Source: Micromonospora pallida (GTDB taxonomy: Bacteria > Actinomycetota > Actinomycetes > Mycobacteriales > Micromonosporaceae). Taken from it: 64,000 nt of DNA. Shown in pieces: positions 10,769 through 19,580 of the stretch. The DNA lies in the NCBI RefSeq assembly GCF_900090325.1, contig NZ_FMHW01000002.1, positions 2,790,001 to 2,854,000 of the forward strand. The letters are read 5' to 3'. Under the pieces are notes generated by a model. The model was not told the DNA's origin. It saw nothing but the letters and a program-made list of their open reading frames with translations, and ran no database searches. Each line of letters opens with the position of its first letter. Position 1 is the first letter of the stretch. The position numbers and the translations under genes were made by a program.

Positions 10769-11932
10769 CCCGGTTAGGTTTCCTGGGGCGGACCAGCGCG
10801 CCGAGATCGCGGCGGACGCCAGGCAGAACGCCGCAGCCGCGACGAGCGTCGGGCGACCGCCGAGGTGGACGGCGGCGGAGCCGAGCGGAATCGCCAGCAC
10901 GATCGGACCGAAGATCACGGTGTTGGCGGTCCCGGCCACCCGGCCGAGCAGTTCCGTCGGCGTGTGCGTCTGCACGGCCGTCACCGCGGCGACCAACGCC
11001 CAGGGCAGGCCGACGCCAGCGACCACGGACGCCACCACCAGGCCGGGCCACCAGGGCAGGCAGCGCACCAGACAGCTGAGGGCGAACAGGGTCGTACCGA
11101 CGACGCCCACGGTGACCGGACTCCACCGGACGATGAGCCGGCCCACGACGAGGCCGCCGACGATGGACCCGGCGCCCTGGGCGCTGAGCAGCACGCCGAG
11201 GAACGTGGACGGTAAGCCCAGATTCGTGGTGACGACGGCGTAGTTGGCCGCGGTCGTGAAGCCGGACATGCCGATCGATACGGCGGCGAGCACGACGGTG
11301 ACGCGCGTCGCCGCCGGTCCGAACAGGGCGACGAGCCCGGTCCGGAACCCGGCTCGCCGTTCGGTCGGCGGCCTGGTCGGCACCTGCCTCAGCCGTACGG
11401 CCACGTACAGGACGGCGACCAGGACCGGCAGCGCGGCGCTGAGCACGACGACCGCGTGCCCGCCGTGCCACGCGTATAGGCCCGCCCCGGCCAGGGGCGC
11501 CACCAGCTTCATGCCCTCCTGGGCGCTGGAGCGCCAGCCGTTGACGTCGCCCAGTTCGGTGGGCGACAACGCGGCGGGCAGCAGCGCCGTCTCGCCCGCG
11601 TCGATAAGCACGTAGCTGACTCCGTAGGCGCCGGACACGGCGAAGATGAGCCAGGTCTGGTCGGGCCCACGCACGGCGAGGAGACTCAGCAGGACGGCTG
11701 CCAGGGCGAGGTTGACGGCGATCACCAGCGGTCGCCTCGGTGCCCGGTCGAGCAGACCGCCCAGCCAGGGACCGGCCAGCACCGGGGCGTACACGCAGAG
11801 GCCGGCCAGGGCGGCGAGGCTGGTGGAGCCGGTGAGGTCGAGGATCCAGATGCCGGCCACCAGCGACATGGCGCCGCTGCCGAAGCCCGACAACAGCGAG
11901 ATCGCCACGAACAGCCCGGCGTTGCGGCGCAT
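10472..11932 (-). CDS. MFS transporter with unusually long C-terminal read-through
   Basis: Major facilitator efflux-type transporter with twelve predicted helices in residues 1 to about 385, including LDRAPRRPLVIA after helix 2. The helices are followed by 98 residues lying entirely antisense to the 9692-10768 gene. The normal family length is near 400, so the tail is suspicious. A TAA sits one base out of frame just after the last helix (near 10776). The neighbour upstream on the same strand is an HTH regulator, so this is probably a regulator-transporter pair. The substrate is unknown. ATG 11932 follows GAGGGTGT. Confidence 0.75.
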   Translation of the reverse strand: MRRNAGLFVAISLLSGFGSGAMSLVAGIWILDLTGSTSLAALAGLCVYAPVLAGPWLGGLLDRAPRRPLVIAVNLALAAVLLSLLAVRGPDQTWLIFAVSGAYGVSYVLIDAGETALLPAALSPTELGDVNGWRSSAQEGMKLVAPLAGAGLYAWHGGHAVVVLSAALPVLVAVLYVAVRLRQVPTRPPTERRAGFRTGLVALFGPAATRVTVVLAAVSIGMSGFTTAANYAVVTTNLGLPSTFLGVLLSAQGAGSIVGGLVVGRLIVRWSPVTVGVVGTTLFALSCLVRCLPWWPGLVVASVVAGVGLPWALVAAVTAVQTHTPTELLGRVAGTANTVIFGPIVLAIPLGSAAVHLGGRPTLVAAAAFCLASAAISARWSAPGNLTGSGDSEAEPVGEVLDLGADPGAHCRGERHVLVDGVDDEDAGLAVGGRVQLADELVAVEDGQGVVPPPALVPGLVHLEDVLEVEELLGADPVVDQPVERR

Positions 11933-11946
11933 ACACCCTCCCAGGT

Positions 11947-11979
11947 TGAGTCGAATCGACTCAGATCCTCAACCTTGAG
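11947..11979. promoter_or_regulatory. Two palindromes in front of the MFS transporter gene
   Basis: TGAGTCGA-A-TCGACTCA (11947-11963) and CTCAA-CC-TTGAG (11968-11979) lie 15-47 bases upstream of the transporter ATG. Both are perfect inverted repeats, a usual form for dimeric regulator operators. Which regulator binds is unknown; the adjacent HTH gene is the obvious candidate. Confidence 0.4.
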
Positions 11980-12006
11980 TGCGGTCGGAGCAAGATGATG
12001 GAAGCG

Positions 12007-12025
12007 TGTCAATCTTCTGTTGACA
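12007..12025. promoter_or_regulatory. 19-bp inverted repeat TGTCAA-N7-TTGACA, distal copy
   Basis: A perfect inverted repeat (6-bp arms, 7-bp spacer) overlapping the stop codon of the HTH gene, upstream of the transporter. A near-identical copy with the same spacing sits at the start of the HTH gene (12493-12511). This suggests one operator type flanking the regulator gene. Confidence 0.45.
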
Positions 12026-12491
12026 GCAGGGTGTCCAGGCTCGCCGCGACCGTCCGTACCGGCACCGGCAGCCGTTCCTCCCCCGCTTCAGCGAGGTCGG
12101 CCGCGAGCAGCGCGGCCAACGCGTACAGCGGACCCGGGTCGGCGTCCAGGGCCAGCTCGGCGGTTCTCCGCACGAGCGCCGCGCGCCGGAACCGCGCGTC
12201 CCACCGCCGGTCCGCGTCGATCCACCGGTGCAGATCGAGGATCGCGGTGCGGATGGACGCGATCCGTACGGAGTACGCGAGGTCGCGTTCCTGCCGCCGG
12301 GACCGCCGTGCCGTCGCCAGGCGCTGTCGGCGCTGCTCGGCGGCCTGCCGACTACCGAGGCCCAGGGCGGCGGCGATCTGCGCCCACGTCACGCCCGCGT
12401 GCCGGGCCCGGTCGATCAGCTCGAGTTCCCGCTCGTCCAGCCGGACGCGGTCGACGGTGAGGTCAGCCAACTGAGCCATCTCCGGCATCAT
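12009..12491 (-). CDS. Helix-turn-helix regulator (sigma-70 region 4-like HTH)
   Basis: A 160-residue protein with an N-terminal HTH (ELELIDRARHAGVTWAQIAAALGL), the pattern seen in small actinobacterial DNA-binding proteins resembling sigma region 4. The remainder is helical and Arg-rich with no recognised effector domain. The start could be either of the tandem ATGs at 12486-12491 or ATG 12479, which is preceded by CCGGAG. A 19-bp inverted repeat lies directly upstream, consistent with autoregulation. It probably controls the downstream MFS gene. Confidence 0.75.
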   Translation of the reverse strand: MMPEMAQLADLTVDRVRLDERELELIDRARHAGVTWAQIAAALGLGSRQAAEQRRQRLATARRSRRQERDLAYSVRIASIRTAILDLHRWIDADRRWDARFRRAALVRRTAELALDADPGPLYALAALLAADLAEAGEERLPVPVRTVAASLDTLLSTED

Positions 12492-12492
12492 T

Positions 12493-12511
12493 CGTCAACG
12501 CTACATTGACA
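12493..12511. promoter_or_regulatory. 19-bp inverted repeat CGTCAA-N7-TTGACA at the HTH gene start
   Basis: Same arms and spacing as the copy at 12007-12025, with one mismatch. It ends one base before the first ATG of the HTH gene, a position where binding would block transcription or translation start. Confidence 0.45.
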
Positions 12512-12558
12512 GCTGGCGACCGTCGCTCGTCCAGCCGCTCGGCGGTCACCCGGAGGAC

Positions 12559-13947
12559 TCAGAAGTCGTCGGGGGTGCGGATCCGGTCGCGGATCCAGCC
12601 GCCGGCCGGCTTGAGCCGGCTGGTGCCGCCGAACTGTCCGCTGCCGCAGGTGCCGGTGGTGAAGACCGCGCCGGAGCGGAAGTCGTCGGAGAAGTTCCAG
12701 TTCGTCCAACTGATCTTCTTACTGGCCATCAGGTCGAGGTAGCGCTGGGCCATGGCGAAGTTGTTCGCGCCGTCACCTGTGTGCTCCTGGGTGCCGAACT
12801 CGGTCACGAAGAGCGGCAGCCGGTCGGCGGCCTGGGCGAACGTGTTGTAGTACAGGTCGCCGTGTGAGGCGGCGTAGAAGTGGAAGACGTACATCAGGTT
12901 GCCGCCGGTGACCGGAGTGGCCGCGATCGTGTCGACCCCGCCGCCGCTGCCGGAGACGCCGAGCGAGGACCAGTCCGGCGTACCGACCAGCACCACCGCC
13001 TCCGGGTCACGGCTACGGATCACTGGAACGACCTGCTCGGCATAGCTCCTGATGGCACTCCACGCCACCCCGTTGGGCTCGTTGGCGATCTCGTAGAGGA
13101 CGTTTACCTTGTTCTTGTGCCGTTCGGCGATCTCGGCGAAGAAGGTACGGGCCCGGGTCAGGTTGACGTTCGGGTCGCCGGGGCTGAGCATGTGCCAGTC
13201 GACGATGGCGTACATGCCCCGGGCGGTGGCCAGCTCGATGTAGTTGTGCACCAGGTCGGTGAAGCGCTGTGGGTCGGTCTCGTAACCACCCTCCTGGACG
13301 TACATGGAGATCCGCAGCACGTCGGCGTTCCACTCGCGGGCGAGGACGTCCAGCGAGGCCGGGGTGGCGCAGTTCGCGTACCACTGGATGCCGTGGGTGC
13401 TCATGCCCCGCAACTGGACCGCCTTGCCGTTGCGGTTGCAGAGCTGGCGACCGCAGACCCGGAGCTGGCCGTTGGCCGCGACCGGCGTGCCGGCGGTCGG
13501 CGGCGGCGTCGTGGGCGGGACGGTGGTCGGCGGCGGGGTGGTCGGGGTGATGCCGCCGGTGCAGGGCCGACCGTTCAGGGTGCAGCCGGTCGGGCTGCCG
13601 GATCCGTTCGCGACGAAGCCGAAAGACACCGAGGCGCCCGGGGCGACCGTGCCGTTCCAGGACTGGTTGGTGAAGGTGTGGTGCTGGCCGCCGCTGGTCA
13701 GCAGCGCGTCCCAGTACGAGCCGATGGTGGTGCCGGCGGGCAGGTCGAGTTCCAGCCGCCAGGAGGTGATGGTGACGGCACCGGAGTTGGTGATCGTGTA
13801 CCTGCCCTCCCACCCCGAACCCCAGTCGTTCACCTTGGTGAAGCTCGCGGTCGGCGCGTCGGCCGCACCGGCGGCGCTGGACAGGGCGAGCGGGACCAGC
13901 GCCACCGCCGCGACGAGGCTGGCCAGCAGGATCCTTCTGCCGCGCAC
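12559..13947 (-). CDS. Secreted endoglucanase, CBM2-GH5
   Basis: A 462-residue extracellular cellulase. Residues 1-29 are a Sec signal peptide (MRGRRILLAS... to SSAAGAA). Residues 31-132 form a cellulose-binding module family 2. Residues 133-153 are a Pro/Thr linker. Residues 158-462 are a GH5 catalytic barrel with acid/base E290 (YEIANEPNG) and nucleophile E383 (FVTEFG). It hydrolyses internal beta-1,4-glucosidic bonds of cellulose. The GTG start follows CGGAGGTGCCTC. The AT-rich segment 13980-14003 upstream probably contains the promoter. No CebR-type operator was seen. Confidence 0.92.
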   Translation of the reverse strand: MRGRRILLASLVAAVALVPLALSSAAGAADAPTASFTKVNDWGSGWEGRYTITNSGAVTITSWRLELDLPAGTTIGSYWDALLTSGGQHHTFTNQSWNGTVAPGASVSFGFVANGSGSPTGCTLNGRPCTGGITPTTPPPTTVPPTTPPPTAGTPVAANGQLRVCGRQLCNRNGKAVQLRGMSTHGIQWYANCATPASLDVLAREWNADVLRISMYVQEGGYETDPQRFTDLVHNYIELATARGMYAIVDWHMLSPGDPNVNLTRARTFFAEIAERHKNKVNVLYEIANEPNGVAWSAIRSYAEQVVPVIRSRDPEAVVLVGTPDWSSLGVSGSGGGVDTIAATPVTGGNLMYVFHFYAASHGDLYYNTFAQAADRLPLFVTEFGTQEHTGDGANNFAMAQRYLDLMASKKISWTNWNFSDDFRSGAVFTTGTCGSGQFGGTSRLKPAGGWIRDRIRTPDDF

Positions 13948-14000
13948 GAGGCACCTCCGGGGACGGCGAGGAACTTACCGTCATCAAACAATAAACAAAG

Positions 14001-14876
14001 TTAAGTATTGGCGCAACGCGGACTGAAGCGGTAGGTGACACAGGCGAGATCAAGCAGGTCCGCAAGGTGGGAGGGCGGGTCGTCCGTCCACCAGGCGAGC
14101 CAGACCGGCAGGGGTGGCGCGTCGCGCACCGGCCGGTAGGCGACGCCAGGGCGGGGGTTCTGGTGGGCGGTGGCCTCGGAGGTGATACCGACCGCCTGCC
14201 CGGCGGCGATCAGAGTGAGCCATTCGTCCACGCCGTGCACGGAGCGGACCGCCCTCGGCGCCTGCCCGGACGGCCACAGGTCAGCGGTGGTGGTGCCGGT
14301 GCGGTCGTCGATCGCCACGGTGTGCCGGGTGAGATCGTCCAGGCCGACCGCTCGACGTCGAGCCAGGCGGCTGCCGGTGGCGACGGCTGCGTAGCGGGCC
14401 TCGACTCCCACCTGCACGGTGCGGAAGCGCTGGTCGCGCAGCGGTCGGCGGATCACCGCCACGTCCGCCACGCCCTCGGCGAGGCCGGCGCTGGCCGTGG
14501 CGACCTGGACGAACACCAGAGGCACCCGGGGATGCTCCGCAGCCCACGCCTTCTGCAGGTGGCGAGTATGTCTGCCCAGCGCGGCCCAGGCGTAACCGAC
14601 CCGTAGTTCGGTCCGGGACCGTTCGACGACGCGGTACAGCGCGGCGACCTCGTCGAGCAGGGTCCGTGCCCGCGCCAGCACCTGCACACCGGTCGCGGTC
14701 AGCGTGACATGGCGGGCACTGCGGTGCAGCAGCCGGGTGCCGAGGGCGGCCTCCAACGCGGCGACGGTACGCGAGACCGCGGCCTGGGAGACGCCCAGAG
14801 AGGCAGCCGCACCGGTGAACGTGCCCGCGTCGACGACCGCGGCCAGCGCCCGCAGATGCCGCAGCTCCACCTCCAT
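14001..14876 (-). CDS. LysR-family transcriptional regulator
   Basis: A 291-residue LysR-type regulator. The N-terminal winged HTH is visible (LRHLRALAAVVDAGTFTGAAASLGVSQAAVSRTVAALE), split here as LRALAAVV and GVSQAAVSRTV. The C-terminal substrate-binding fold follows. It is divergent from the EamA transporter gene with 67 bases between starts, the classical layout in which a LysR protein controls the divergent gene. The effector is unknown. Confidence 0.9.
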   Translation of the reverse strand: MEVELRHLRALAAVVDAGTFTGAAASLGVSQAAVSRTVAALEAALGTRLLHRSARHVTLTATGVQVLARARTLLDEVAALYRVVERSRTELRVGYAWAALGRHTRHLQKAWAAEHPRVPLVFVQVATASAGLAEGVADVAVIRRPLRDQRFRTVQVGVEARYAAVATGSRLARRRAVGLDDLTRHTVAIDDRTGTTTADLWPSGQAPRAVRSVHGVDEWLTLIAAGQAVGITSEATAHQNPRPGVAYRPVRDAPPLPVWLAWWTDDPPSHLADLLDLACVTYRFSPRCANT

Positions 14877-14943
14877 ACGCCGAGCGTATAGCTGTTCCCG
14901 CAGCGCATTTCCGGTATCCGTCGCCGCCGCCGACAGTCAGGAC

Positions 14944-15885
14944 ATGCCCCTGAACCGCACCACGGCCCGTACCTCTGGAACAGCCGACCGACCAGCCGCC
15001 GCCGGCCGGGCCTCGCTGCTCGGCGGCCTGGCGACGATGGTCGCCAGCGCGACCAGCAACCAGGTCGGTGCCGCCGTCGGCGCGCACGCCTTCGCCACGA
15101 TCGGACCGGCGGGCGTCGTCGCGGTCCGGCAGTTCGTGGCGGCTGCCGTCCTCCTACCGGTCGCCCGCCCGAACCTGCGCCGCTTCGGCTGGGCGCAGTG
15201 GTGGCCCACCCTTCTGCTGGGGCTGGTCTTCGCGACAATGAACCTGAGCCTGTACACGGCGATCGACCGGATCGGGCTCGGCCTGGCGGTCACGCTGGAG
15301 TTCCTCGGCCCGCTCGCGGTGGCGTTGGCCGGCTCACGCACGCGACTGGACCTGGCGTGCGCGGCCGGGGCGGCCGTCGGTGTGTACGTGCTGGTGATGC
15401 CGGATCCCAGCAGCGACTACCCGGGGCTGGGACTGGGCCTGGTCGCAGCCGGCTGCTGGGCGGCGTACATCCTGCTCAACCGCCTCGTCGGAGCCCGGCT
15501 GCCGGGCCTGGAGGCACCGGCGGCGGCGACCGCGGTCTCCGCACTGGCCTACCTACCAGTCGCCGCGGCCCTCGTCGCTCAGGGACAGCTGCACGGTGCC
15601 GGTGTCCGGTACGCGGTGGTCGCCGGGCTGCTCAGCTCCGTGGTGCCCTACGCCGCAGACCTGGTCGCCCTGCGGCGGGTGCCGGCGCGGTTCTTCGGCC
15701 TGGTCATGAGCGTCCACCCGGTCCTGGCCGCGCTCGCCGGGCTGGTCCTGCTGCACCAGGTCCTCGCGCCGCACGAGTGGGTGGGCATCGCCGTCGTGGT
15801 CGCTGCCAACGCGGCGGCCGTCGCCGCCCATGCCGGCACCCGTTCCACGACGGCAGCCCGACGTCGTGCCCGCCCTGCCGGGTGA
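14944..15885 (+). CDS. EamA/DMT-superfamily transporter
   Basis: A 313-residue membrane protein with ten predicted helices in two EamA repeats, typical of amino acid or metabolite exporters (RhtA-like). Typical segments include GLGLAVTLEFLGPLAVAL near the end of repeat 1 and SSVVPYAADLVALRRVPA in repeat 2. It probably belongs to the adjacent LysR regulator's regulon. The substrate is not deducible from sequence. Confidence 0.85.
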   Translation: MPLNRTTARTSGTADRPAAAGRASLLGGLATMVASATSNQVGAAVGAHAFATIGPAGVVAVRQFVAAAVLLPVARPNLRRFGWAQWWPTLLLGLVFATMNLSLYTAIDRIGLGLAVTLEFLGPLAVALAGSRTRLDLACAAGAAVGVYVLVMPDPSSDYPGLGLGLVAAGCWAAYILLNRLVGARLPGLEAPAAATAVSALAYLPVAAALVAQGQLHGAGVRYAVVAGLLSSVVPYAADLVALRRVPARFFGLVMSVHPVLAALAGLVLLHQVLAPHEWVGIAVVVAANAAAVAAHAGTRSTTAARRRARPAG

Positions 15886-16027
15886 CGGCCGAGGCCGCCT
15901 CCGGCATACCCGTGGCCGTGTCGGACGGCTCGACGCTTTGGTGGAGGGTGGGACAGACCCGATCCGCGTCCATCCCGACGGGTGATCCGTCCGGCTCCGC
16001 CCCCCACCACCAGGGTCAGCTCCGGGC

Positions 16028-16447
16028 CTAGCGGTCCGTGCGCGGCTGGTTGAAGCGGACCATGTTTCCCGCCGGATCCCGGAACGCGCAGTCGCGTACG
16101 CCGTAGGCCTGGTCGACGGGCTCCTGGAGCACCTCGGCGCCGGAGGCACGGATGTGTTCGAAGGTGGCGTCGACGTCGTCGGTGACGAAGATGAGTCCGC
16201 GCAGCAGGCCCTTGGCGAGCAGCTCTGACTGCTTCTGCTTGTCCTCGGCGGAGGCGCCGGGGTTGGAGTCGGGCGTCTCGATGGTGATCTCCAGCTCGGG
16301 CTGGCTCGGCGGCGACACGGTCACCCACCGCATGCCCTCGAAGCTGACGTCCGTGCGGACCTGGAGACCGAGCACGTCGCGGTAGAACCCGAGGGCCTTG
16401 TCGTGGTCGTCGACGGTGATGAAGCAGTGCGAAACCTTGATGTTCAT
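16028..16447 (-). CDS. VOC (glyoxalase/dioxygenase fold) protein
   Basis: A 139-residue vicinal oxygen chelate protein. It shows the beta-alpha-beta start (HCFITVDDHDKALGFYRDVLGL) and the C-terminal FRDPAGNMVRFNQP pattern. Such proteins act in isomerisation, detoxification or antibiotic binding; the specific role here is unknown. ATG 16447 was chosen over the GTG at 16456 because it begins directly with the fold. It lies ten bases downstream of an AraC-type regulator gene, a common pairing in actinomycetes. Confidence 0.85.
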   Translation of the reverse strand: MNIKVSHCFITVDDHDKALGFYRDVLGLQVRTDVSFEGMRWVTVSPPSQPELEITIETPDSNPGASAEDKQKQSELLAKGLLRGLIFVTDDVDATFEHIRASGAEVLQEPVDQAYGVRDCAFRDPAGNMVRFNQPRTDR

Positions 16448-16457
16448 GCAGCTCACG

Positions 16458-16877
16458 CTACCTACGCGAGGCCGTGCGGGCTTCTCCGTTCCTGACCGGT
16501 CTGGTGAGAATCTTGGCGACGCACGGTGGGATGGCGGCGCCCGTCGCGTGGGTCCGCGCCCGGTAGGCGCTCGGGGTCTCGCCGACCAACTCCGTGAAGC
16601 GGGAGCTGAACGAGCCGAGCGAGGTGCAGCCGACGGCGAAGCAGACCTCGGTGACGGTCAGGTCGCCCCGACGCAGCAGCGCCTTGGCCCGCTCGATCCG
16701 CCTGGTCATCAGGTGGCTGTAGGGCGTCTCGCCGAACGCCGCCCGGAAGCTGCGCGAGAAGTGGCCCGGCGACATCAGGGCCTCCCGGGCGAGCGCGGGC
16801 ACGTCCAGCGGCTCCGCGAAATCGCGGTCCATCCGGTCGCGGGCGCGGCGCAGCCGGACAAGGTCGTCCCGGTTCAC
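16458..16877 (-). CDS. AraC-family transcriptional regulator (DNA-binding domain only)
   Basis: A 139-residue protein consisting almost solely of the AraC/XylS double HTH, with recognisable ALARE..MSPGHFSRSFR..GETPYSHLMTRRIERA and VGCTSLGSFSSRFTELVGETPSAYR segments. No effector domain is present. GTG start. It probably controls the adjoining VOC gene. Confidence 0.88.
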   Translation of the reverse strand: MNRDDLVRLRRARDRMDRDFAEPLDVPALAREALMSPGHFSRSFRAAFGETPYSHLMTRRIERAKALLRRGDLTVTEVCFAVGCTSLGSFSSRFTELVGETPSAYRARTHATGAAIPPCVAKILTRPVRNGEARTASRR

Positions 16878-16935
16878 CCCGCCAGCATGCCACGCCGCTC
16901 CGACACCCGCGCCGGTCGCACGGCGCGGGCGGGTG

Positions 16936-18078
16936 TCACCGGTACTCGCGTCGGGGGTCGAAGAGGCGCACCGGGTGTGCGGTCGTACCGGTCGTCGCCA
17001 GGTCGGCCAGGATCTCGCCGACGACGGGGACGAACTTGAAGCCGTGACCGGAGAAGCCGCAGGCCACGCTGACCTGTGGGTGTTCCGGGTGCGGCCCGAT
17101 GACGAAGTGGTGGTCCGGCGTCAGGGTGTACATGCAGGTGGCCGCGGTGAGGAAGCGACCGGCGAGGGTGGGCAGGACGGTGGCGAGGTGGTCCCGCATG
17201 TCCTGGATCTCCTCGGGGTGCACCTGCCGGTCCACGGTCTCCGGATCGCAGGGCCGACCGCGACGGAAGAAAGCTACCTTGGCCCCGCCCTCCGGCCCGT
17301 CGATCGCCGGGAACCCGTAGATCTGCGTGCCCCCGCCGTCCTCGTGGATGTAGATCGGGTGCCGTCCGGGCTCGAAGGCGGCCACCCCGTCCCGGGGCTG
17401 GAACCAGTGCATGACCTGCCGCTCGACGGTGATCGGCAGGCCCAGGTCGGACAGGAGTCGCGGGGCCCAGGCACCGGGGCAGAGGACGAGCCGATCGGCC
17501 GAGTAGGAGCCGCGCGGGGTCGTCACCCGCACCCCGCCGCCGGGCAACGCCACCCAGCGCAGCACCGGCTCCTCGTACCGGAGGTCGGCGCCGTGCCGGG
17601 CGGCGAGCCGGTGGTGCGCGGCGACGGTCGCCTCGGGCCGGACGAAGCCGGCCTTGGCCTCGAAGAACGCCACCTCGTCGGGGCGCGGGCTGAAGGTCGG
17701 GAAGCGGCGACGAAGCTCGTCGGCGTCGAGGATCTCGTGGGGCAGGTCCCACTCCCGTGCGGCGCGCAGGCTACCCGCGAAGGTGAGGCTGTCGGCGGGA
17801 CCGACGAAGAGGCCGCCGGTGAGCGACATGATGTCCTGCCCGACGTCGTGTTCCAGCTTCTCCCACAGCTCGTAGGCGCGCCGCAGCAGCGGCACGTAGG
17901 CCGGGTCCTCGAAGTAGGCCTGCCGGATGATGCGCGAGCCGCCGTGGCTGGACCCCCGGCGGTGCACCGGCTCGAACTTCTCCAGGCCCAGCACGCGCCG
18001 TCCCCGCGCGGCCAGGTGGTAGGCGGCGCTGCCGCCCATCCCGCCGAGTCCCACGACAATGACGTCATACGTTGCCAC
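16936..18078 (-). CDS. SolA/monomeric sarcosine oxidase-like FAD amine oxidase
   Basis: A 380-residue flavoprotein of the DAO/MSOX group. The N-terminal dinucleotide motif is [16 protein letters not shown]. The Cys that carries covalent FAD in MSOX/SolA lies in [11 protein letters not shown]. It oxidises N-methyl or secondary amino acids with H2O2 release. GTG 18078 is preceded by an ideal AAGGAGG, so the longer frame to 18177 was rejected. It faces the SARP-type promoter of the next gene, but no cluster box points its way, so cluster membership is uncertain. Confidence 0.85.
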   Translation of the reverse strand: MATYDVIVVGLGGMGGSAAYHLAARGRRVLGLEKFEPVHRRGSSHGGSRIIRQAYFEDPAYVPLLRRAYELWEKLEHDVGQDIMSLTGGLFVGPADSLTFAGSLRAAREWDLPHEILDADELRRRFPTFSPRPDEVAFFEAKAGFVRPEATVAAHHRLAARHGADLRYEEPVLRWVALPGGGVRVTTPRGSYSADRLVLCPGAWAPRLLSDLGLPITVERQVMHWFQPRDGVAAFEPGRHPIYIHEDGGGTQIYGFPAIDGPEGGAKVAFFRRGRPCDPETVDRQVHPEEIQDMRDHLATVLPTLAGRFLTAATCMYTLTPDHHFVIGPHPEHPQVSVACGFSGHGFKFVPVVGEILADLATTGTTAHPVRLFDPRREYR

Positions 18079-18163
18079 GTCCGCTGCCTCCTTCGGTGGG
18101 TGCCCGACCGGCCACCAGGCTATCGAGCACGGCCGTTGGCGGGTGTCCGCTGCGTCGGCCGCG

Positions 18164-18194
18164 TAACCGGCGCGCAACCGGCGGCTGTCAGCCT
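18164..18194 (+). promoter_or_regulatory. SARP-type box a: TAACC-N6-CAACC-N9-CAGCCT
   Basis: Half-sites at 18164 and 18175 (11-bp period) and a -10-like hexamer at 18189-18194. It points to the ATP-grasp gene and is the leftmost copy of the cluster-wide element, so it marks a plausible left boundary of the biosynthetic cluster. Confidence 0.6.
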
Positions 18195-18277
18195 TGGCGC
18201 GACGTCCGGCACCGCCCGGCCAACCGGCGAAACCAGGTCGGTCGTCGGCCGCACCTCGGACCTTCGACGACTAAGGG

Positions 18278-19519
18278 GTGTCTGTCTTGAGCGGGTCACG
18301 ACCTTCGGTGCTGATCGTGGGCGGTGCCGTCGACGGGGCGGGGACGGAGTGCGTACGGCTGGCCCAGGCGCACGGCCTCCGGGTGATCGTCACCGAGGCC
18401 GAGGAGAAGGTGGCCGGCGCGGGCCGGGCCGTCGAGCTGGCCGACCTCGCGGTCCCGTTGGACCGCCGGGACGTCGACGGCCACGTCGCCTGGGCGACCG
18501 CCAACGCGCAGCGGGAGGCCATCGTGGGCGTCTACTGCTTCCGGGAGTACGCGGTGCCGACCACCGCCGCCGTGGCCGAGGCCCTCGGTCTGCCCGGCAG
18601 CCCCGTGACGTCGGCCCTGCTCGTCCGGGACAAGTTCCGCTGCCGGGAACGGTTGCGGGCCGCCGGCTTCCCGCAGCCGCGCGGCACGATGTGCACGGGG
18701 CCCGACGACACGGTGGCCTTCGCCCGCCGGGTCGCCGGCCCGTGGGTGGTCAAGCCCAACGACGCGCACGGCAGCCTGGGCGTCACGGTGGTGCACCGGG
18801 CCGAGGACCTCCCGGCCGCGGTCGACGCGCTGCCGCCGGCCCACCGTACGTCGTTCCTGGTGGAGGAGTTCCAGCCGGGCGACGAGTACAGCGCGGAGGG
18901 GGTGTTCGTGGACGGTGAGCCGAGGGTGCTCGTGCTCACCCGGGAGACACCGATCCGGGACACCATCGTCGTGGAGGAGCTGACGATGCCCGCCCCGCTC
19001 CCGGCCGACCTCGCCGCGCGCGCCCGACGCGTCGTCGAGGACGGACTGCGGGCCGTGGGGCTCTCCTTCGGCACGTTCCACGTGGAGTTCTGGATCGACG
19101 GGGAGACCGTCGTCCTCGGTGAGGTGCACAACCGGCCGGCGGGCGCCCCCCGTGGCATGTCCATCCAGATGATCGAGGCGGTGACCGGCGTCAACGTACA
19201 CGGGGTGGTGTTCGCGCAACTGCTCGGCCGTACGCCCCGGTTGGACCGCGAGGCCCGCGCGGGCGCGGCCACCCTGTTGGACGTGTACGCGCCGCCCGGC
19301 CGGGTTCAGGCGGGCCTGGCGGTGGAGACCGTGACCGCGGATCCGACCTGCCTCGGCCTGTACGTCAGCGTCCGCCCCGGCGACCAGGTGCCGCCGATCC
19401 GGCAGGCCGGTGACATGCCGGCGGTGCTGGTGGCGGTGGGTGAGTCGGTCGAGGACTCCCGCAAGAACGCCGCCCGCCTGGCCGATCTGCTCTCCCTGAC
19501 CACCCAACCGCCCAACTGA
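18278..19519 (+). CDS. ATP-grasp domain protein (probable carboxylate-amine ligase)
   Basis: About 413 residues with an N-terminal Rossmann-like pre-ATP-grasp domain (SVLIVGGAVDGAG), then the ATP-grasp fold. Markers are PWVVKPNDAHGSLGV (P-loop-like), SFLVEEFQPGDEYSAEGV (Mg/ATP-binding acids) and LGEVHNRPAGAP near the end of the fold. Such enzymes make acyl phosphates and join them to amines or thiols. In a peptide cluster it may form an amide outside the NRPS. The first in-frame start is GTG 18278, but TTG 18287 has the better-spaced AAGGGG. It sits under SARP-type box a and is followed at 61 bases by a hydrolase gene. Confidence 0.82.
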   Translation: MSVLSGSRPSVLIVGGAVDGAGTECVRLAQAHGLRVIVTEAEEKVAGAGRAVELADLAVPLDRRDVDGHVAWATANAQREAIVGVYCFREYAVPTTAAVAEALGLPGSPVTSALLVRDKFRCRERLRAAGFPQPRGTMCTGPDDTVAFARRVAGPWVVKPNDAHGSLGVTVVHRAEDLPAAVDALPPAHRTSFLVEEFQPGDEYSAEGVFVDGEPRVLVLTRETPIRDTIVVEELTMPAPLPADLAARARRVVEDGLRAVGLSFGTFHVEFWIDGETVVLGEVHNRPAGAPRGMSIQMIEAVTGVNVHGVVFAQLLGRTPRLDREARAGAATLLDVYAPPGRVQAGLAVETVTADPTCLGLYVSVRPGDQVPPIRQAGDMPAVLVAVGESVEDSRKNAARLADLLSLTTQPPN

Positions 19520-19580
19520 CCCATCGCCCCACGCGCGCCGCGCGGCCCCCTTTGCACGGTAGATCAAGAAGGAGGACAGC

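Noticed and set aside
15886..16027. Possible terminator between the EamA and VOC genes
   Set aside because: Only 5-bp imperfect stems were found; not strong enough to list.
18079..18177. N-terminal extension of the SolA-like oxidase
   Set aside because: GTG 18078 has a perfectly placed AAGGAGG; the extension has no homologous character.
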